This document shows, one piece after another, positions 45,899 to 57,306 of a stretch of 64,000 nucleotides of DNA. The notes under the pieces were generated by a model. The model saw only the letters and a list, made by a program, of their open reading frames with translations, was not told where the DNA came from and did no database searches. Source of the stretch: Cladocopium goreaui (lineage: Eukaryota; Sar; Dinophyceae; Suessiales; Symbiodiniaceae); contig CAMXCT020005002.1 of the NCBI GenBank assembly GCA_947184155.2, positions 375,995 through 439,994 of the forward strand, written 5' to 3'. Position 1 is the first letter of the stretch, and every line of letters starts with the position of its first letter. The translations under genes were made by a program, and so were the position numbers.

Positions 45899-46734
45899 GT
45901 GGGAAATCGATCGGTTTTTAGATGGGCCAAAATGTTAAGTGCAATAATGCATCTATTATGTGTGATATTATGTATATCTATTACATATCAACATTAGCAA
46001 TTTTGTTTATATAAATGCATTGATTGTTTTAATTGTTTTGGGCCATCTTCAGTAAATCCTATAGTCCTAGTCATGAATAGCATTCTAATACCATAAGTAA
46101 GGATAACGATTTTGACAAAACAAACATATTATTATTCCTTATTTTGGATATTGGCAAATCATCATGAAGGGTAATGACCCCTCCAAAAAAATAAGGGGTG
46201 ATCCTTGGCCAGCCCTAAGGATCTACTTAGGCCCTGGTCAGTCAACTGGTCATCGTAAGGGGATTAATTATATCTCAATATATGCCCACAGCTATTATCA
46301 TTTGGTAATTTGTTACAGATTGCGAACTGGAAGCCATTGCCCATTTAGTTCTATGATTTGCCGCTTGTTAAAGGATGGTTTTCCATAGCAATGTTAGATT
46401 GCTATGAGAAGGTAGATGGAATCGGGTGTTAGCATCCGGCGACCACCCAGTTAACAAACGCCATAGCCCATCTAAGTGAGGCTGGGTTTGGACCGACATC
46501 ACCGGTAACATGTCTGTCGGTTTGTCCCCAAAAAAAAAAGGTGGATTTATATAACGGAATCTAAGCAACACAAGAGGCGCACGTTTTGGGTGATAGTGCA
46601 CACATATTGCGTTGTTTGAAGCATGTGTAAGTATTGTCGTTTTGATGTGGCCGTTATATTTTAAGGTAGATGCAATATGATGCATTTTGTGGTTTTTTCT
46701 TGACCCGTGTTAAACAGGACCCCAAAATGACGCC

Positions 46735-46815
46735 ATTCCCGTAATCAAACATGGCAATGGAAAACCACGTATTTATATAGATGATGTTCCTATTGCCATG
46801 TTTGATTAGCGGAGG
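46735..46815. mobile_element. Foldback element related to family A
   Basis: CCCGTAATCAAACATGGCAA pairs with TTGCCATGTTTGATTAGCGG. The body CAATGGAAAACCACG is family-A-like with different ends. Confidence 0.65.
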
Positions 46816-47086
46816 ATAGATCTAACGCAAAAGCCGTGTTTTACAAGGGGTGCGCGTCTCGCTTTTTGAGGAAACGTGGCGGCGCGGCTGGTGAGTTTCC
46901 TGATACCTGGCGAAGATCAGTGGGCAGTGAACATCAATGAACATTGAGCTATTATTTATATATATATATATATTTATTTTTATTATTATTATTGTTATTA
47001 TTATTATATATATAATAATTATTATTATTATGCTATTATACCATGTTCACCAAGGATTTTCCATGATTTTCCTGCCCTTGACACAG

Positions 47087-47220
47087 CACCATGTTTGCTT
47101 TTGCCTGGGGCTGACCTCGCTGAGTTCGTCCGTGATCCGCACCAGCAACCGCGATGGCGGGGAGCCGTTCAAGGCCCTGGTGCCGGACTGTTCCGTCCCG
47201 GAGACGCTTGGCGCGGTGAT
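47087..47220 (+). CDS. Exon (SVIRTSNRDGGEPFKALVPDC)
   Basis: After CCCTTGACACAG (ending 47086) the best frame by G/C third positions reads HHVCFCLGLTSLSSSVIRTS, then NRDGGEPFKALVPDCSVPET and LGAV, ending in AT before GT at 47221. Joined to 47884 the split codon becomes Met. Another plus frame from 47095 (LLPGADLAEFVRDPHQQP) is also open and cannot be fully excluded. Confidence 0.6.
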
Positions 47221-47883
47221 GTTTCGGGGGCTGTTTTCCACTGGGAAATGCACCAGAAATGGGGGATGAAGGGAAGTCTATGGAGAAGATGTGTTTTATT
47301 TCTGGGAAGCCCAGAATCGGCAAATCCAAGTCATGTGTCTAATGTTTGAGTTTGAGAAAATGAATTGATCTGGATAAATTATAACGAGTTGACCACAAAC
47401 ATCAGGACGTGATTGGTGGGAATTGGGGGAATCATCCCCACGTGGCCGAACGTTTGAGGCTTGTGAATTAAATGGTTTGAGGATGCTTGAGGAATAGTGA
47501 TCCAGGGTTGAAACCACCGACCTGTAGATGATTAATATCTTATCCGATTGAAAAATCTCAGGGTATTCAGGCTCCTGAAACATCCAACGTGTTGTTTTCT
47601 CCTTGAAACTGCATGTGACCCCAGCAAGATCATTTCGGATGTGTGATTTGCTTGTGCAGACACCATGACAGGACCGAAGGTGAAGGAAATTTTGGGAGCA
47701 TTTGGTTCAAGCTCATAAAGACTGCTGATGTATTATATGCCACTGACCACTGCGGATCTATATCACACATGGATACAAAGATTACAAAGGTCATTTTTTC
47801 TGATTTGATCAACCAGGAGTCTGGGAGACCTCCCATCATCCGAAACACATTGCTACCACCATGCTACCACCAAGCCTCACCAG

Positions 47884-47935
47884 GCGAGATGTTGGTCGAG
47901 TGCTTGGGGAGCGAGGCACTACCATGAAGAATATC
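47884..47935 (+). CDS. Exon with KH-like GxxG motif (VGRVLGERGTTMKNI)
   Basis: After AAGCCTCACCAG (ending 47883) one base plus 17 codons read RDVGRVLGERGTTMKNI to a GT donor at 47936, phase 0. The VG.VLG..G..MK.I spacing matches the RNA-binding GxxG loop of KH domains (LGERGTTMK). The start phase matches the 47220 donor. If the donor is not used, the frame meets TGA at 47951 and then reads TVGNCLEIRLES, which also resembles the last strand of a KH domain, so a decayed KH exon is an alternative. Confidence 0.5.
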
Positions 47936-48715
47936 GTGGATTCGGCCGCTTGATTGAGCCCAAAAACTGTTGGAAACTGCCTGGAGATTCGCTTGGAAAG
48001 CTAGATGTGAACCTTACAAGTTGGGCCCCCGTTGATAGGAAACGGTTTGTAAGTTGGTTGAGAACGAGTGTATCAGGAAAGTGCAAACCTGGTTGACTTA
48101 ACAAGTTCCATTTTAATTTCGGGAAAGCATTTAATTCAGCACAGCCAGAGTAGACCACGAGGAGGTAATGATTGATCAAATCCAGGTCAAATTGGGATTT
48201 TGAGGACGTCCTAAGTTTGATGACGAGTGTAGAGCAGCTTCAAGGGTTCTCATTTGATCCATCGCTCGAAACCATTGATTTAGTTGTTCATCACAAACAA
48301 ACATTAACCTTGTCAACACATATTCCTCTACAGTACCTACTGCATCCTACTGTATAGAAAGATAACCCGAACCAATAGTGGATGGAGTTTGGCCACACTT
48401 TGAATTCTGGCCTAGGGGATATTCGACAGGAATTTATACCACGTTTATGCCGTTGAGAATTACACACTTGAACACACTTGAACGCAGGGAATCAACAAAC
48501 CAACAGGCTTTTAGTTTCCCAAAAAATCCATAGTGCCCCAATGTGCCCCATAAGTTTTGACTAGTTATATCAATTGTCCCAAGAAAAGAAAACACAAGGT
48601 CAACTGATCATTTTCCCATCATTTTCCCAAGATTATCAACTAGTTATATAATTCTCCTATCATGTTCCCATCATTTTCCCATCTTCCCAAGCCCCGGGCG
48701 CCCCGGGCCCCCCAG

Positions 48716-48851
48716 GTGTGTCAGGCCATTGGCCACGAGCGGCAGCACGGCCATCGGCCCATCCTGCAACTGGCCTACAGCGGCGGTGCGACACGCTTCG
48801 AGCTGCTCTTGTACCACGGAGCTGGGGGCGGGCTGGGCACCGGGAGGGGAA
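48716..48851 (+). CDS. Exon (GHERQHGHRPILQLAYSGGAT)
   Basis: After GGCCCCCCAG (ending 48715) the frame reads VCQAIGHERQHGHRPILQLA, then YSGGATRFELLLYHGAGGG. Phase 0 fits the donor at 47936. Very GC-rich. Possible donors are GT at 48852 or GC sites inside the Gly-rich tail. No family is recognised. The MNQRISWF extension after the donor is not coding-like. Confidence 0.65.
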
Positions 48852-49704
48852 GTTTACAGCTCCGGGAAGGTGGTATGAACCAAAGGATTTCATGGTTTTA
48901 ATGGTTTTAATAAGATTTAATGGTTTTAATGGTACATTAATATTAATGTCCAAAGGATTTCATGGTTTTAATGGGACATTAATATTGAGTAAGCGACAAA
49001 CTTCGCGAAAGACAAAGGTAGTAGGGAGTGGACTTGGGATGTTGAAATTTGTGCGAAAACCTTCACAATTCATTAAGAAGTGATTTTGTCCGCCACTGAT
49101 TCAACGGGTTAATGAAACCATATATACATATAATCATATATAATCATATATAATCATATATAATCATATATATATACACATATATAGTCTTAAATATATA
49201 GTCCCTTTCCCTTCAAATGTCTCCAAATGAAGGTTGAAAAAAGGATTGTGTACTGGGTGTGGTTTCTTGGAGTTATGAACTAACTGGTGGTTTTGAACAT
49301 GGTTAGATGCAGGTCGTATTTGACGCCTCTACTGAGATGACGGTCCCAAATTGACGAGACGTACAGGCCCCTGGTGATAAAATCATCGAGCTACATGGGC
49401 ACTATATACTATATACCATAGCTATATGACAAATTACCGGAGTGTATCAAGAATTGCTACCCTCCAGCAAATCAATTGATAACCATGGAAAACGCCAGGG
49501 AACCATGGTAATTCATGGCCGTTTTCTGAGCAACCCCCAAAAAGGCCGAAAAGGTGTCAAACCAGGATGGTCGTTCGATGATTCATTTACCTCATAATAT
49601 GAGTTTCCAGGTGTCTAACTATAAATTTTCATTTCTAGGGCATTTCGCCATATTTTGCCGCAGGTTTTCGAGTTTTTCCCATGTTTTTTCCATGGTTTTC
49701 TCAG

Positions 49705-49804
49705 GTTGTTCCACCGAGGTATCCGCCCTTCAACGACCAGCAGAGCTTTGAAAAGGCCACGGATGCAGTGCAGAAGATGGTTCACGAAGCTTGGCATCGA
49801 ATTG
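49705..49804 (+). CDS. Exon (FNDQQSFEKATDAVQKMVHEA)
   Basis: After GGTTTTCTCAG (ending 49704) the frame reads VVPPRYPPFNDQQSFEKATD, then AVQKMVHEAWHRI, with GT at 49805 leaving G. A Pro-rich opening followed by an amphipathic helix. It fits the zinc-finger gene by strand and position; phase to both neighbours is unresolved. Confidence 0.6.
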
Positions 49805-50434
49805 GTATTACGGAATGTTAATCGGATTTAATGGGATTTTTCATGGGATGTTATAGCGATTTAATGGGATTTAATTGGATGTTATAGCGATTTAATGGAA
49901 TATGAATGGGAGGTCACATGATGTTATAGTGATTTAAGGGGGTATTCATGGGACAAATGGAGGTTTAATGGGAGAACATTCAGCCATCCCCAAATTTGTA
50001 GGTTTATTATTGGGTTGCCAACATTAAGCCAGTTGGAAATTGTGGGGGATATGGAGGTTTCCAAAGTCATGGGGGTATCCCAAATCATCCAAACAATTGA
50101 AGCATTTTGGATATACAGAGATATACCTGGGATTTCAATGGGAATTCATAGTGATTTAATGGGATATTGATAGGATAAATGGAAGTTTCATGGATTTGAA
50201 TGCTATATCTCCTCCGGAAATCCAAGATGCCAAGCTGGAAAATCCCGTAGAAATAGAGGTTTATAGCTGGGAAAATCATTTGGAATTGGTGAATTTTCCA
50301 GCACCCCATGTTTGACTTAAGTGACTTAAGTTGGCTTATGTTATATTCCCCCAATTTTCATCAATTTTCCATGTTCTTCATAGACCGATCCTTTTTTTTC
50401 TCAGCTTGGAAAGCACCACGCTTTCCTCCCACAG

Positions 50435-50590
50435 GAAATCATGGAGAATCCCTCGCACTGGGCCTTCAGCACCTGCAAGCGGCCGCCGCGACTGCAGTAC
50501 GACGATTGGTCCTTCGTCGTCGGCGAAGATCCAAAATCGCTGGATGAATCAATGGGGGAGTACCTGAGAGCACCCTTAAAAAAACATCAT
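50435..50590 (+). CDS. Exon (ENPSHWAFSTCKRPPRLQYDD)
   Basis: After TTTCCTCCCACAG (ending 50434) the frame with near-uniform G/C third positions reads EIMENPSHWAFSTCKRPPRL, then QYDDWSFVVGEDPKSLDESM and GEYLR, open to TAA at 50591-50593. A second frame (SLALGLQHLQAAAATAVRR) starting from an acceptor at 50404 is open but looks like a shadow. The donor is uncertain. The hydrophobic and Trp/Tyr pattern suggests a folded region of unknown type. Confidence 0.6.
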
Positions 50591-50983
50591 TAATATGCCA
50601 AATTAATGGGAATAATTGGCCTTGGCCTTTTTATGGAAGGTAATCAATTCGGACTGTTTTACTATTTTTGGTTCTAGGGATAGATCCATATGATGGTAGA
50701 TAGGGTTATTAAGGGAATATTATGGACGATCATTAATTCGGAATATGTTTGAACATAGGGAATTAAGACCCCAATTGATAAGGGATACTAGAGGGATTTA
50801 ACCAACAAATATATAATAGCCATGATGGATGATAATGTGAGATTCACTCAGTGCCATAAACCTTGGCTGTTTACCATCTATTTCTGGTTGGGGATGGTTT
50901 CTCGCATTGGGCTTACCATATTGCATTGGGCGAAGCCTGGTGAGGTAGCACAACTTCATTGACATTGTGATGGTTGTACAGAG

Positions 50984-51103
50984 ATACCCCTCCGGTAATC
51001 AAACGTGGCGTGCTGGAAAATCCCATATTTACTTCCATGATCTTGCCATTAAAACTACCATTTATCGAGGATATCCACGTGCCATGTTGAATGACCGGAG
51101 GAA
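50984..51103. mobile_element. Foldback element related to family A (TCCGG ends)
   Basis: TACCCCTCCGGTAATCAAAC ... CCATGTTGAATGACCGGAGG. Ends read CCGG where family A reads CTGG/CCAG, with both arms changed in a matching way. Confidence 0.7.
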
Positions 51104-51572
51104 AGATGAATGGCCTATAAAGACATGCGTTTTTTGGGCCGTTTTTTTGGCCGGTAGGCGTTTTTGTTGGCTCTTCTGATAGCTTTGGGATGACCTTCAT
51201 GGGACAGGAACTCCAGGGATGGTGAAACAACCACAATGAGAATGAAACCAACAAACATAGATGCCAAAGTGGCAACCCAATTCATATTCCATACACATCT
51301 GCATTTGAAGTGACAATGTATTCTTTATGTGGAAGATGGATTGCCATTTTGCCATTTGCAACGGGAATCGCTCTTGGAAACCAGGTCCTGTCTCACCATG
51401 ATCCAATCAACAAGCTGCCTATGTGTGCTGTTTATATCAAAAAGTTTAGTTGCTCGTTGTAGTTGCTGATGCTGATTCTTGATTTTGACATGACTTCGTG
51501 ACATCCAGCCCACTTTCAGCACTAAAGATAGGTACTGTAACTTCAACAAGTTATCGTATAGAAATCCTGGCA

Positions 51573-51695
51573 TTGAAGAACAGAATATGCAGCGCAGCAT
51601 AGCGCAGCAACGCATTTTCCGCCGGGCAAAGGTCCACCATTTGGGAAAACTATCGCAGAAGATCCAAGAGAGAGAGAGAGATCTAAATCGTAGAT
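51573..51695 (+). CDS. Coiled-coil-like exon candidate
   Basis: The frame reads IEEQNMQRSIAQQRIFRRAK, then VHHLGKLSQKIQERERDLNR, a charged helical stretch; an AG acceptor lies at 51592 or just upstream. A 124-codon minus-strand frame (51325-51699) overlaps and is an alternative. No splice phase test was possible. Confidence 0.35.
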
Positions 51696-52172
51696 ACATT
51701 GGGTTTATGGTAGATTATATGGTAGATTATAGTTGATTGGGTGTCTAAAGCAACACTTATAACTGGGGGGCACTACCTTGTAGACGTGCTTTTCCACTAG
51801 ACTTCACAAGAGGGCCCAAGATTCGGAATATGGGAGAAGAACATTTTCACGCAATTTCCGGGAGAATGTTCTAATAGAGGGGTCACCCTCATTGAACCAC
51901 CAATAATAGGTCAATAAATGATTACAAATGTAATGAATGTTATACCAAACAAGCCCCCCTGTTCCCGAAAGGACGTTGAAACTGGGCATTGATATAGGTG
52001 TGGTTGAAACTGTGGTGCCCCTAAATCCTAATCACCAATATCCGAGTAGCAGTCATAAATTCTTGGCAACATCTCCATTATCCCCATTGTAGCCTGATTC
52101 TATCCCAATCTCCCCAAGCGAAATCCAAGTTTTCCCGATCTAAATTCCATTAAATTCCCACATATGGTTAGA

Positions 52173-52276
52173 TTCATTAACCAATGGTTTAAGGGACCAT
52201 TCACAGTAAAACCCTATAGTTCATGGTAAACACGTTTCCGGTGAAGATTTTCCCTTAACTAGACCAACCCATTGAT
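52173..52276. repeat. Hairpin, family D, second copy
   Basis: TCATTAACCAATGGTTTAAG pairs with TTAACTAGACCAACCCATTG, with GGTTTCCGGTGAAGATTTTC-like core also seen near 19503. More diverged than the 30660 copy. Confidence 0.65.
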
Positions 52277-52366
52277 ATGATATATCTATGTGTTATATCC
52301 TATATCCCACATTCCCATATCCCCACCTTCGCCCCGCCATGCCGCTGCCATGCTTGTCAACCCCAG

Positions 52367-52499
52367 GACTTGCCCCAACCGGCGCTGTGGCAACATTTGC
52401 TTCGCACGGCGCACGCAGTGCAACTTGTGCGGCGCTGAAAAACCCACGGACTGGACACCAGCGCATCTGAAGCAGGAGGAAGGCGCCGGGTTTCGTTGA
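52367..52499 (+). CDS. Terminal exon with RanBP2-type zinc finger
   Basis: After GTCAACCCCAG (ending 52366) one base plus 43 codons read TCPNRRCGNICFARRTQCNL, then CGAEKPTDWTPAHLKQ, ending TGA at 52497-52499. The C-P-N-x2-C-G-N-x-x-F-A-R-R-x-x-C-N-x-C-G-A-x-K-P pattern is a RanBP2-type zinc ribbon with all four Cys (spacing C-x4-C-x10-C-x2-C). Such fingers bind single-stranded RNA (ZRANB2-like) or ubiquitin; the N and RR pattern favours RNA. It is the last exon of the gene whose earlier exons include a KH-like loop at 47884, so an RNA-binding protein is the working idea. The overlapping minus-strand open frames are shadows. Confidence 0.85.
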
Positions 52500-52792
52500 T
52501 GGGGATCGGGAGTCCAAGAACCGGGGATTTTTGACCGGGGAACCAGTGAAGTTGCCATGTGTATGGGGGGATCTAAACAAATGTTGATGTGTTTTTTTTT
52601 TTGTGGGGATATATATATATATATTTAAATATATGGATATATTATATGATATGATCACGTATGCTATTTATGGGAATGTAAACCGACAATAATGGGGATT
52701 TAGCCAACACATATCACATATAATATGAGGCTATTGCTAGGTCAGCCACCTGGATGCATTCGTTCAGTACTTTGATTGTCTACACATGGGGA

Positions 52793-52915
52793 TACCCTTC
52801 GGCAAAACGCGGCTAGCTGGGAAATTCCCGCAATAAAATGCAGGTCTTAATGGGAAATTTCTCGAACTAAAGTGTTTTTTGTTCATTGCGATGGTTGATT
52901 AATTACTGGAGGGTA
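52793..52915. mobile_element. Foldback element, family A (strongly diverged)
   Basis: TACCCTTCGGCAAAACGCGG to GATTAATTACTGGAGGGTA. Only the outer 12-15 bases and the GGGAAATT core remain recognisable. Confidence 0.6.
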
Positions 52916-53178
52916 TGTACTAATCATGCGTTTCCTTTTGTAGCGTGCCCAAGATTGTGAATGGAGAAACAAATGAGGGGGCAACCCACAGATGTCCATT
53001 TCCGTTGATAGATGGGCCCCTTCCAAGTTTTTGACAACCAATGGGCAAACGATCAAAATTCGTATACCAACCCCGGCCCGCTAAATTCAGCTCATCGCTG
53101 ACTATATATATATATACATAAACTATAGGCCCGAAGGCTAGCTGTTTGGTTGCCAATTGGGGGGATCTAGCCTCACAG

Positions 53179-53325
53179 GGGGATCATTCCGCAAGTGTCT
53201 TTGCTGAGTGGGTTGAAAGAGGCTATCGTCAAGCCGCTTTCCACGAAGTTCGAGAATCATCGCACAGTTTTTTTGCTGTGGAACAAAGAAAGTGGATTCC
53301 CCAAGGCATCTCATCTTGCAATTGA
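53179..53325 (+). CDS. Exon (VFAEWVERGYRQAAFHEVRES)
   Basis: After CTAGCCTCACAG (ending 53178) the frame reads GDHSASVFAEWVERGYRQAA, then FHEVRESSHSFFAVEQRKWI, open to TGA at 53323-53325. It is the first visible exon of an unrecognised gene running to 58061. The aromatic/charged alternation looks like a folded protein. Either it ends at the TGA or a donor precedes it. Confidence 0.55.
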   Translation, partial: GDHSASVFAEWVERGYRQAAFHEVRESSHSFFAVEQRKWIPQGISSCN

Positions 53326-53473
53326 CTTATAATGGACAATTGCCCTTTTTGAGATGCTGTTCCCTTAAGACATGGGAACTTTCTGCTGCTGTAAAGGGGC
53401 TACTTCGGGGTCCCTTTGCCACATGCATTGAAATATATTGAAATCCATATTGAAATCCATATTGAAATCCATA

Positions 53474-53655
53474 GTACTCCACAATTTGCCGGCGAGATCA
53501 TCATTGACTTCCCAAGTTTGTTGCCACACGTGGAGGTCAGCTTCACATCGGGGACGTGGAGTGGGGGAGGCAGAAGAGGATCCGACACCTGGCGCTTTTT
53601 ATTGTGCAATATTTTCCACCGAGCCAGGTTTGACTACCGGAGGCTGATTAGATAA
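53474..53655 (+). CDS. Exon (FAGEIIIDFPSLLPHVEVSFT)
   Basis: After AAATCCATAG the frame reads TPQFAGEIIIDFPSLLPHVE, then VSFTSGTWSGGGRRGSDTWR and FLLCNIFHRARFDYRRLIR, ending TAA at 53653-53655. Alternating beta-like strands with Trp and Gly loops. An internal GT donor would move the end upstream. It is strongly coding-like, with no family recognised. Confidence 0.6.
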
Positions 53656-54497
53656 TATGATGAATATATGTGTGTGTTAATATATTCTGTGTAATATAAC
53701 ATAGGTTAATTTTATATATAATATAATTCTAGGCTAAATTATTATGTTCATATATATAATATATATTGGTTTATATAGACTATGCATGTCTATGAATACA
53801 TTTATGATCATATGTATTGATGTCATTGTTTTCCTGCTCAAACAGATGGCGATGAATGGCACTTCCTATCATCCAATTCGAAAATACCATTTCCTTACGG
53901 CTCACGGCATCTCATGGCTTCCGTAAAATACACACATTCGCCCAGGATGACAAATGTCATGGGCTCGGGTTGAAACCCCTTAAACAACCAGCAGGATTGA
54001 TTTGAGATACTGTTTGAGATGATTTAATGGAACATCTATACAGGAAACACGGAGGCTTCTAAAAATATCAGGATAAATCAGGAGACCCGTGGTTTTGACC
54101 ATCACGGACATTCGGGCTTTCAACATGTTTCTCCTCAAAACTAATTCACATGGATACCATTTAAAAGAAACACACATCTTTGGACGAGGTTTTTTTTCCA
54201 AAGATCTAAATGGATAATGGGAAGTGTCCAGCATCGCCATCATTTGTTGAAGTTGAAGGAATCTCCGAGGTGGTGAAAACCAGGGGGCTATCGTGTCTCC
54301 CAAATCCAGTCCATTCCACCGGGAGATTTGGTGAAGGGCTACTGTAGTAGTTGCCCCAGTTCGGAGTCGTATTTGTATACATATAATCATATATGTATAA
54401 ATATATATATATAATCATATATATAATCATATATATAATCATATATATATATTGGACTATTCATGGTGGTTCTGAACAAACAAACATCACTTTACAG

Positions 54498-54616
54498 GGC
54501 ACCAGCCTTTTTCGGGGATTCCAGCATGGTGTTTCTTTTCAACCACCAACCTGGCGGCCAAGGAGTGATGGAGACCAAAGACGTCTACAAAGATCTGGAG
54601 GTCCCAGAAGCTCTGG
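54498..54616 (+). CDS. Exon (GGQGVMETKDVYKDLEVPEAL)
   Basis: After TCACTTTACAG (ending 54497) the frame reads APAFFGDSSMVFLFNHQPGG, then QGVMETKDVYKDLEVPEALA and ISLLKN, open to TAG at 54676-54678. An acidic helix follows a hydrophobic strand. The alternative Arg-rich frame is less likely. The donor is not clear. Confidence 0.6.
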
Positions 54617-54619
54617 CTA

Positions 54620-55060
54620 TTTCGCTATTGAAAAATGATTTGAATCTGGGGAAACAATGGGAAACATCCAAACTTTAGGCTGATGGTTGAACATTGAGCC
54701 AAAATGAGATTCAAAAACCATTGAACAATAGCTATTGAACAATGGCTTCAGCAATGGTTGGAACGATTAAAATGGCTAGCTCAATGGCTATTTCAATGCT
54801 TTGGACCTGGGGAAAAAGCCAAACTTTTGCTGATGGCTTAACTTGGAGCCAAGGTTGGAATTCAACCCAGCCCCAATGGGGGTTTAACCAACCAAGAGTA
54901 GACAAGGTGATTTATAGCCAGGCAAACTATTGGGTTTGGGGACCCAGTCTGTATGGACTTTATGGTTTGCACCCCAGATCGCAACACACTGAGGCATGGA
55001 GCAAAATCATTGGGACATGGCAATACAAATCAAACATACAGGGTGCAGCCCCCTAGATAG
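54620..55060. repeat. Local degenerate repeat after the exon
   Basis: The segment GGGGAAACAATGGGAAACAT ... CAAACTTTAGGCTGATGGTT (54650-54690) recurs as GGGGAAAAAGCCAAACTTTT GCTGATGGCT (54810-54836). The 104-codon frame across it (from 54742) therefore looks like non-coding repeat sequence. A TATAA-rich palindromic segment with CTTGTAG follows at 55060-55168. Confidence 0.5.
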
Positions 55061-55368
55061 CCAAGTTGACTTGTAACTTGGCTAATTAGGCTTTATTGGG
55101 GCTATAGCTATAGTTAAAGGGGGTCTATAAACCAACTTATAATTATAATTGGGGGGGGCACCTTGTAGAAACTATGCTCTCTCAAACCAGGCCCTTTTTC
55201 CATACCCCTTCATCTTCACAGCGTGACTCCCGTGAGCAGCATGCATTTTGCAAGGTTTTTTCAGCACAAAGCAGCAATTTTAAGATTTCCTGTGGCATTA
55301 AGTAGGGATTATACCATTCCAATTCCCCCGGATTGTATTTTATATATATATATACATACACCCTATAT

Positions 55369-55472
55369 TACCCTCTGGTAATTTAACGTAGCTATGGAAA
55401 AACACAATTTTTAATGGGAAAATCCACTATAAATAGCCATTTTCAATAGCTATGTTAAATTACCAGAGGGTA
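55369..55472. mobile_element. Foldback element, family A (near consensus)
   Basis: TACCCTCTGGTAATTTAACG ... GCTATGTTAAATTACCAGAG then GGTA; 104 bases, the same length as the 27463 and 34913 copies. Confidence 0.95.
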
Positions 55473-55529
55473 AATCAGATTGATGAATGGTAGGCCAAGT
55501 TTCCCCCTTCATTGTGTGTGAGCTTTCAG

Positions 55530-55612
55530 ACCACTGCTCCAAGGAGGGCCATTGTCGAAGCTCGGCAGATTTGAAGCTGCTCCCGCTGAATCCCACTCCC
55601 CAATGGGAATAA
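55530..55612 (+). CDS. Exon (HCSKEGHCRSSADLKLLPLNP)
   Basis: After GTGAGCTTTCAG (ending 55529) two bases plus codons read HCSKEGHCRSSADLKLLPLN, then PTPQWE, and TAA at 55610-55612. The C-S-K-E-G-H-C spacing could bind metal but is too short to name. The pyrimidine-rich acceptor is good. It may be an internal exon if a donor precedes the stop. Confidence 0.45.
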
Positions 55613-56514
55613 CTTGCTCGTTGTTTTTTAAAGGACCCCAATGTTGAACAAATCCAACAGATTCCAAAGCATTCAGGGATTCTGAGGGGAGGATCACCCG
55701 AAGATGCCGAAGATGCAGGTCCTACATTTGCAGATACCCTATGCCCGGTTGTGTGTGATACAGGTTTTCCTTAGTAGCTTGGGGAGCACTGATGAATTTC
55801 AACGTTTTTGTCAAACCACGACACTCAAAATACCTCATTTACATGGCCCAGATGCTCCATGCACAGGATAAGTTTCCAATATTTACTGTAGCTTTAAACA
55901 TCACCCAGATGTAGGTGAATATACCATACATTGAGCACATGGGTGGGTAAATGGATACCCTAGACAGAGACATATTTTTTTCAAGCCAAGTTGAGGGCCG
56001 TGTCCTCAATAGCGGCAAAAGGGAAATCATGACCAAAACTGTGTCATTTCATTAGAATGGTGGGAATTGGATCGTGGTAGCTATCCCAAAAATGGCCGAT
56101 GTTTTCATGCCAGTGAGTGGTTAAAATCTATCCATCCAGACATTGGTCATGTCATGTTTTGTTTCGTTTGGATTTAGTCATCAATGTCCCTAGGTCTATT
56201 CACCAACAAAAAGGGGAAAGAGTCATCGAGGATGGTTGATGTCTTATTTTGAGATTGTGAGACTATGACATGCGGAAGCATATGAAAACAAATCCTATCC
56301 CGGCTATCCCCCTAATATATCTAATATCGAACACTCCCCAGCAGCCATGGTTTAGTAGGAGATGTTTGCACATGTAGGGACCATACAGTGGGGGTGTTTA
56401 ATATTATATAGGGACATGGGATTATGTTTGTCATTGCAAAGTCAACAAGAAATGTCATAAAGTCACCCCATGACGATAGACACGTCCCGGACAACGGCCA
56501 ATTCATTCTGATCC

Positions 56515-56602
56515 ATCAAATTAACATAGCCATGGCAAGCCCAGCTTTTTTCCGAACGGGAAGCCTACGGATTTCCATATCTATGTTAGCTTACCAGATG
56601 GT
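56515..56602. mobile_element. Family A-like hairpin, truncated left end
   Basis: TCAAATTAACATAGCCATGG ... ATATCTATGTTAGCTTACCA then GATGGTA. The left terminal CCCTCTGG is missing. Confidence 0.7.
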
Positions 56603-57061
56603 ACCTGTTTTTTGGCATCCCATGGGATGATAGCAACAGGCTTTATGAAGGGATTAACAACCAACGAACCCAACGACCACTAGGAATTGCTTGTCATGGC
56701 TATGGTTGGGTTTATGCCATGTTGGTTGGTTCGATCACCAACCAAAAATCCTTTCAAATTGCCATTGATCGATGGTTGCTCGGGCTCATTCAATCCCTAT
56801 TCACCCATTATTATCCCAGTATTATCTCATCATTTTCCCATTACTGGCCCATTCTTAAAGCATCGTTTTCCCACTATTTTCCCATTATTATCCACTTATT
56901 ATCTAACCATTATCCAATGACTTTCTCATTATGACTATAATTCCATTTATGTATAACCATAAATAATGATTAATCCATATTAATCCAGTTATTATCATTA
57001 TTATCCCCTTATTGGTTGTCAATTTAACCATTAATTATTGGGGCGTTCCAAGCCATTCCAG

Positions 57062-57177
57062 GAGTCGTCTGGCTGATTCCCACTGAGACACTGCCGATCG
57101 TGAAAGGTCGTGGCTTGCACGACGCTTCCCTGCCATTTTCTTGGGATATGTGCGGTCGGGCAGGAGGCAAAGCTAAG
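57062..57177 (+). CDS. Exon (WLIPTETLPIVKGRGLHDASL)
   Basis: After CAAGCCATTCCAG (ending 57061) two bases plus 38 codons read VVWLIPTETLPIVKGRGLHD, then ASLPFSWDMCGRAGGKAK. A GTGAAT donor lies at 57178, phase 0, which matches the exon at 57960. High GC. No family is recognised. The minus frame at 57024-57212 is its shadow. Confidence 0.7.
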
Positions 57178-57306
57178 GTGAATGTTGGGATTTGTGGATT
57201 TTGAGGATTCATGGGGATTTATAGGCAGTTCTAGTGATTTATGCGGATTTATGGAGGTCTATGAGTATTTATGGTGATCTCAGCCAGCAAGAATGCGGAT
57301 TTTAAA

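Noticed and set aside
47643..47927. 94-codon plus-strand frame
   Set aside because: Third-position composition is AT-like and its end overlaps the better-supported KH-like exon in another frame.
54742..55056. 104-codon frame starting MASAMVGTIK
   Set aside because: It overlaps a local degenerate repeat of non-coding sequence from just upstream and has no splice or composition support.
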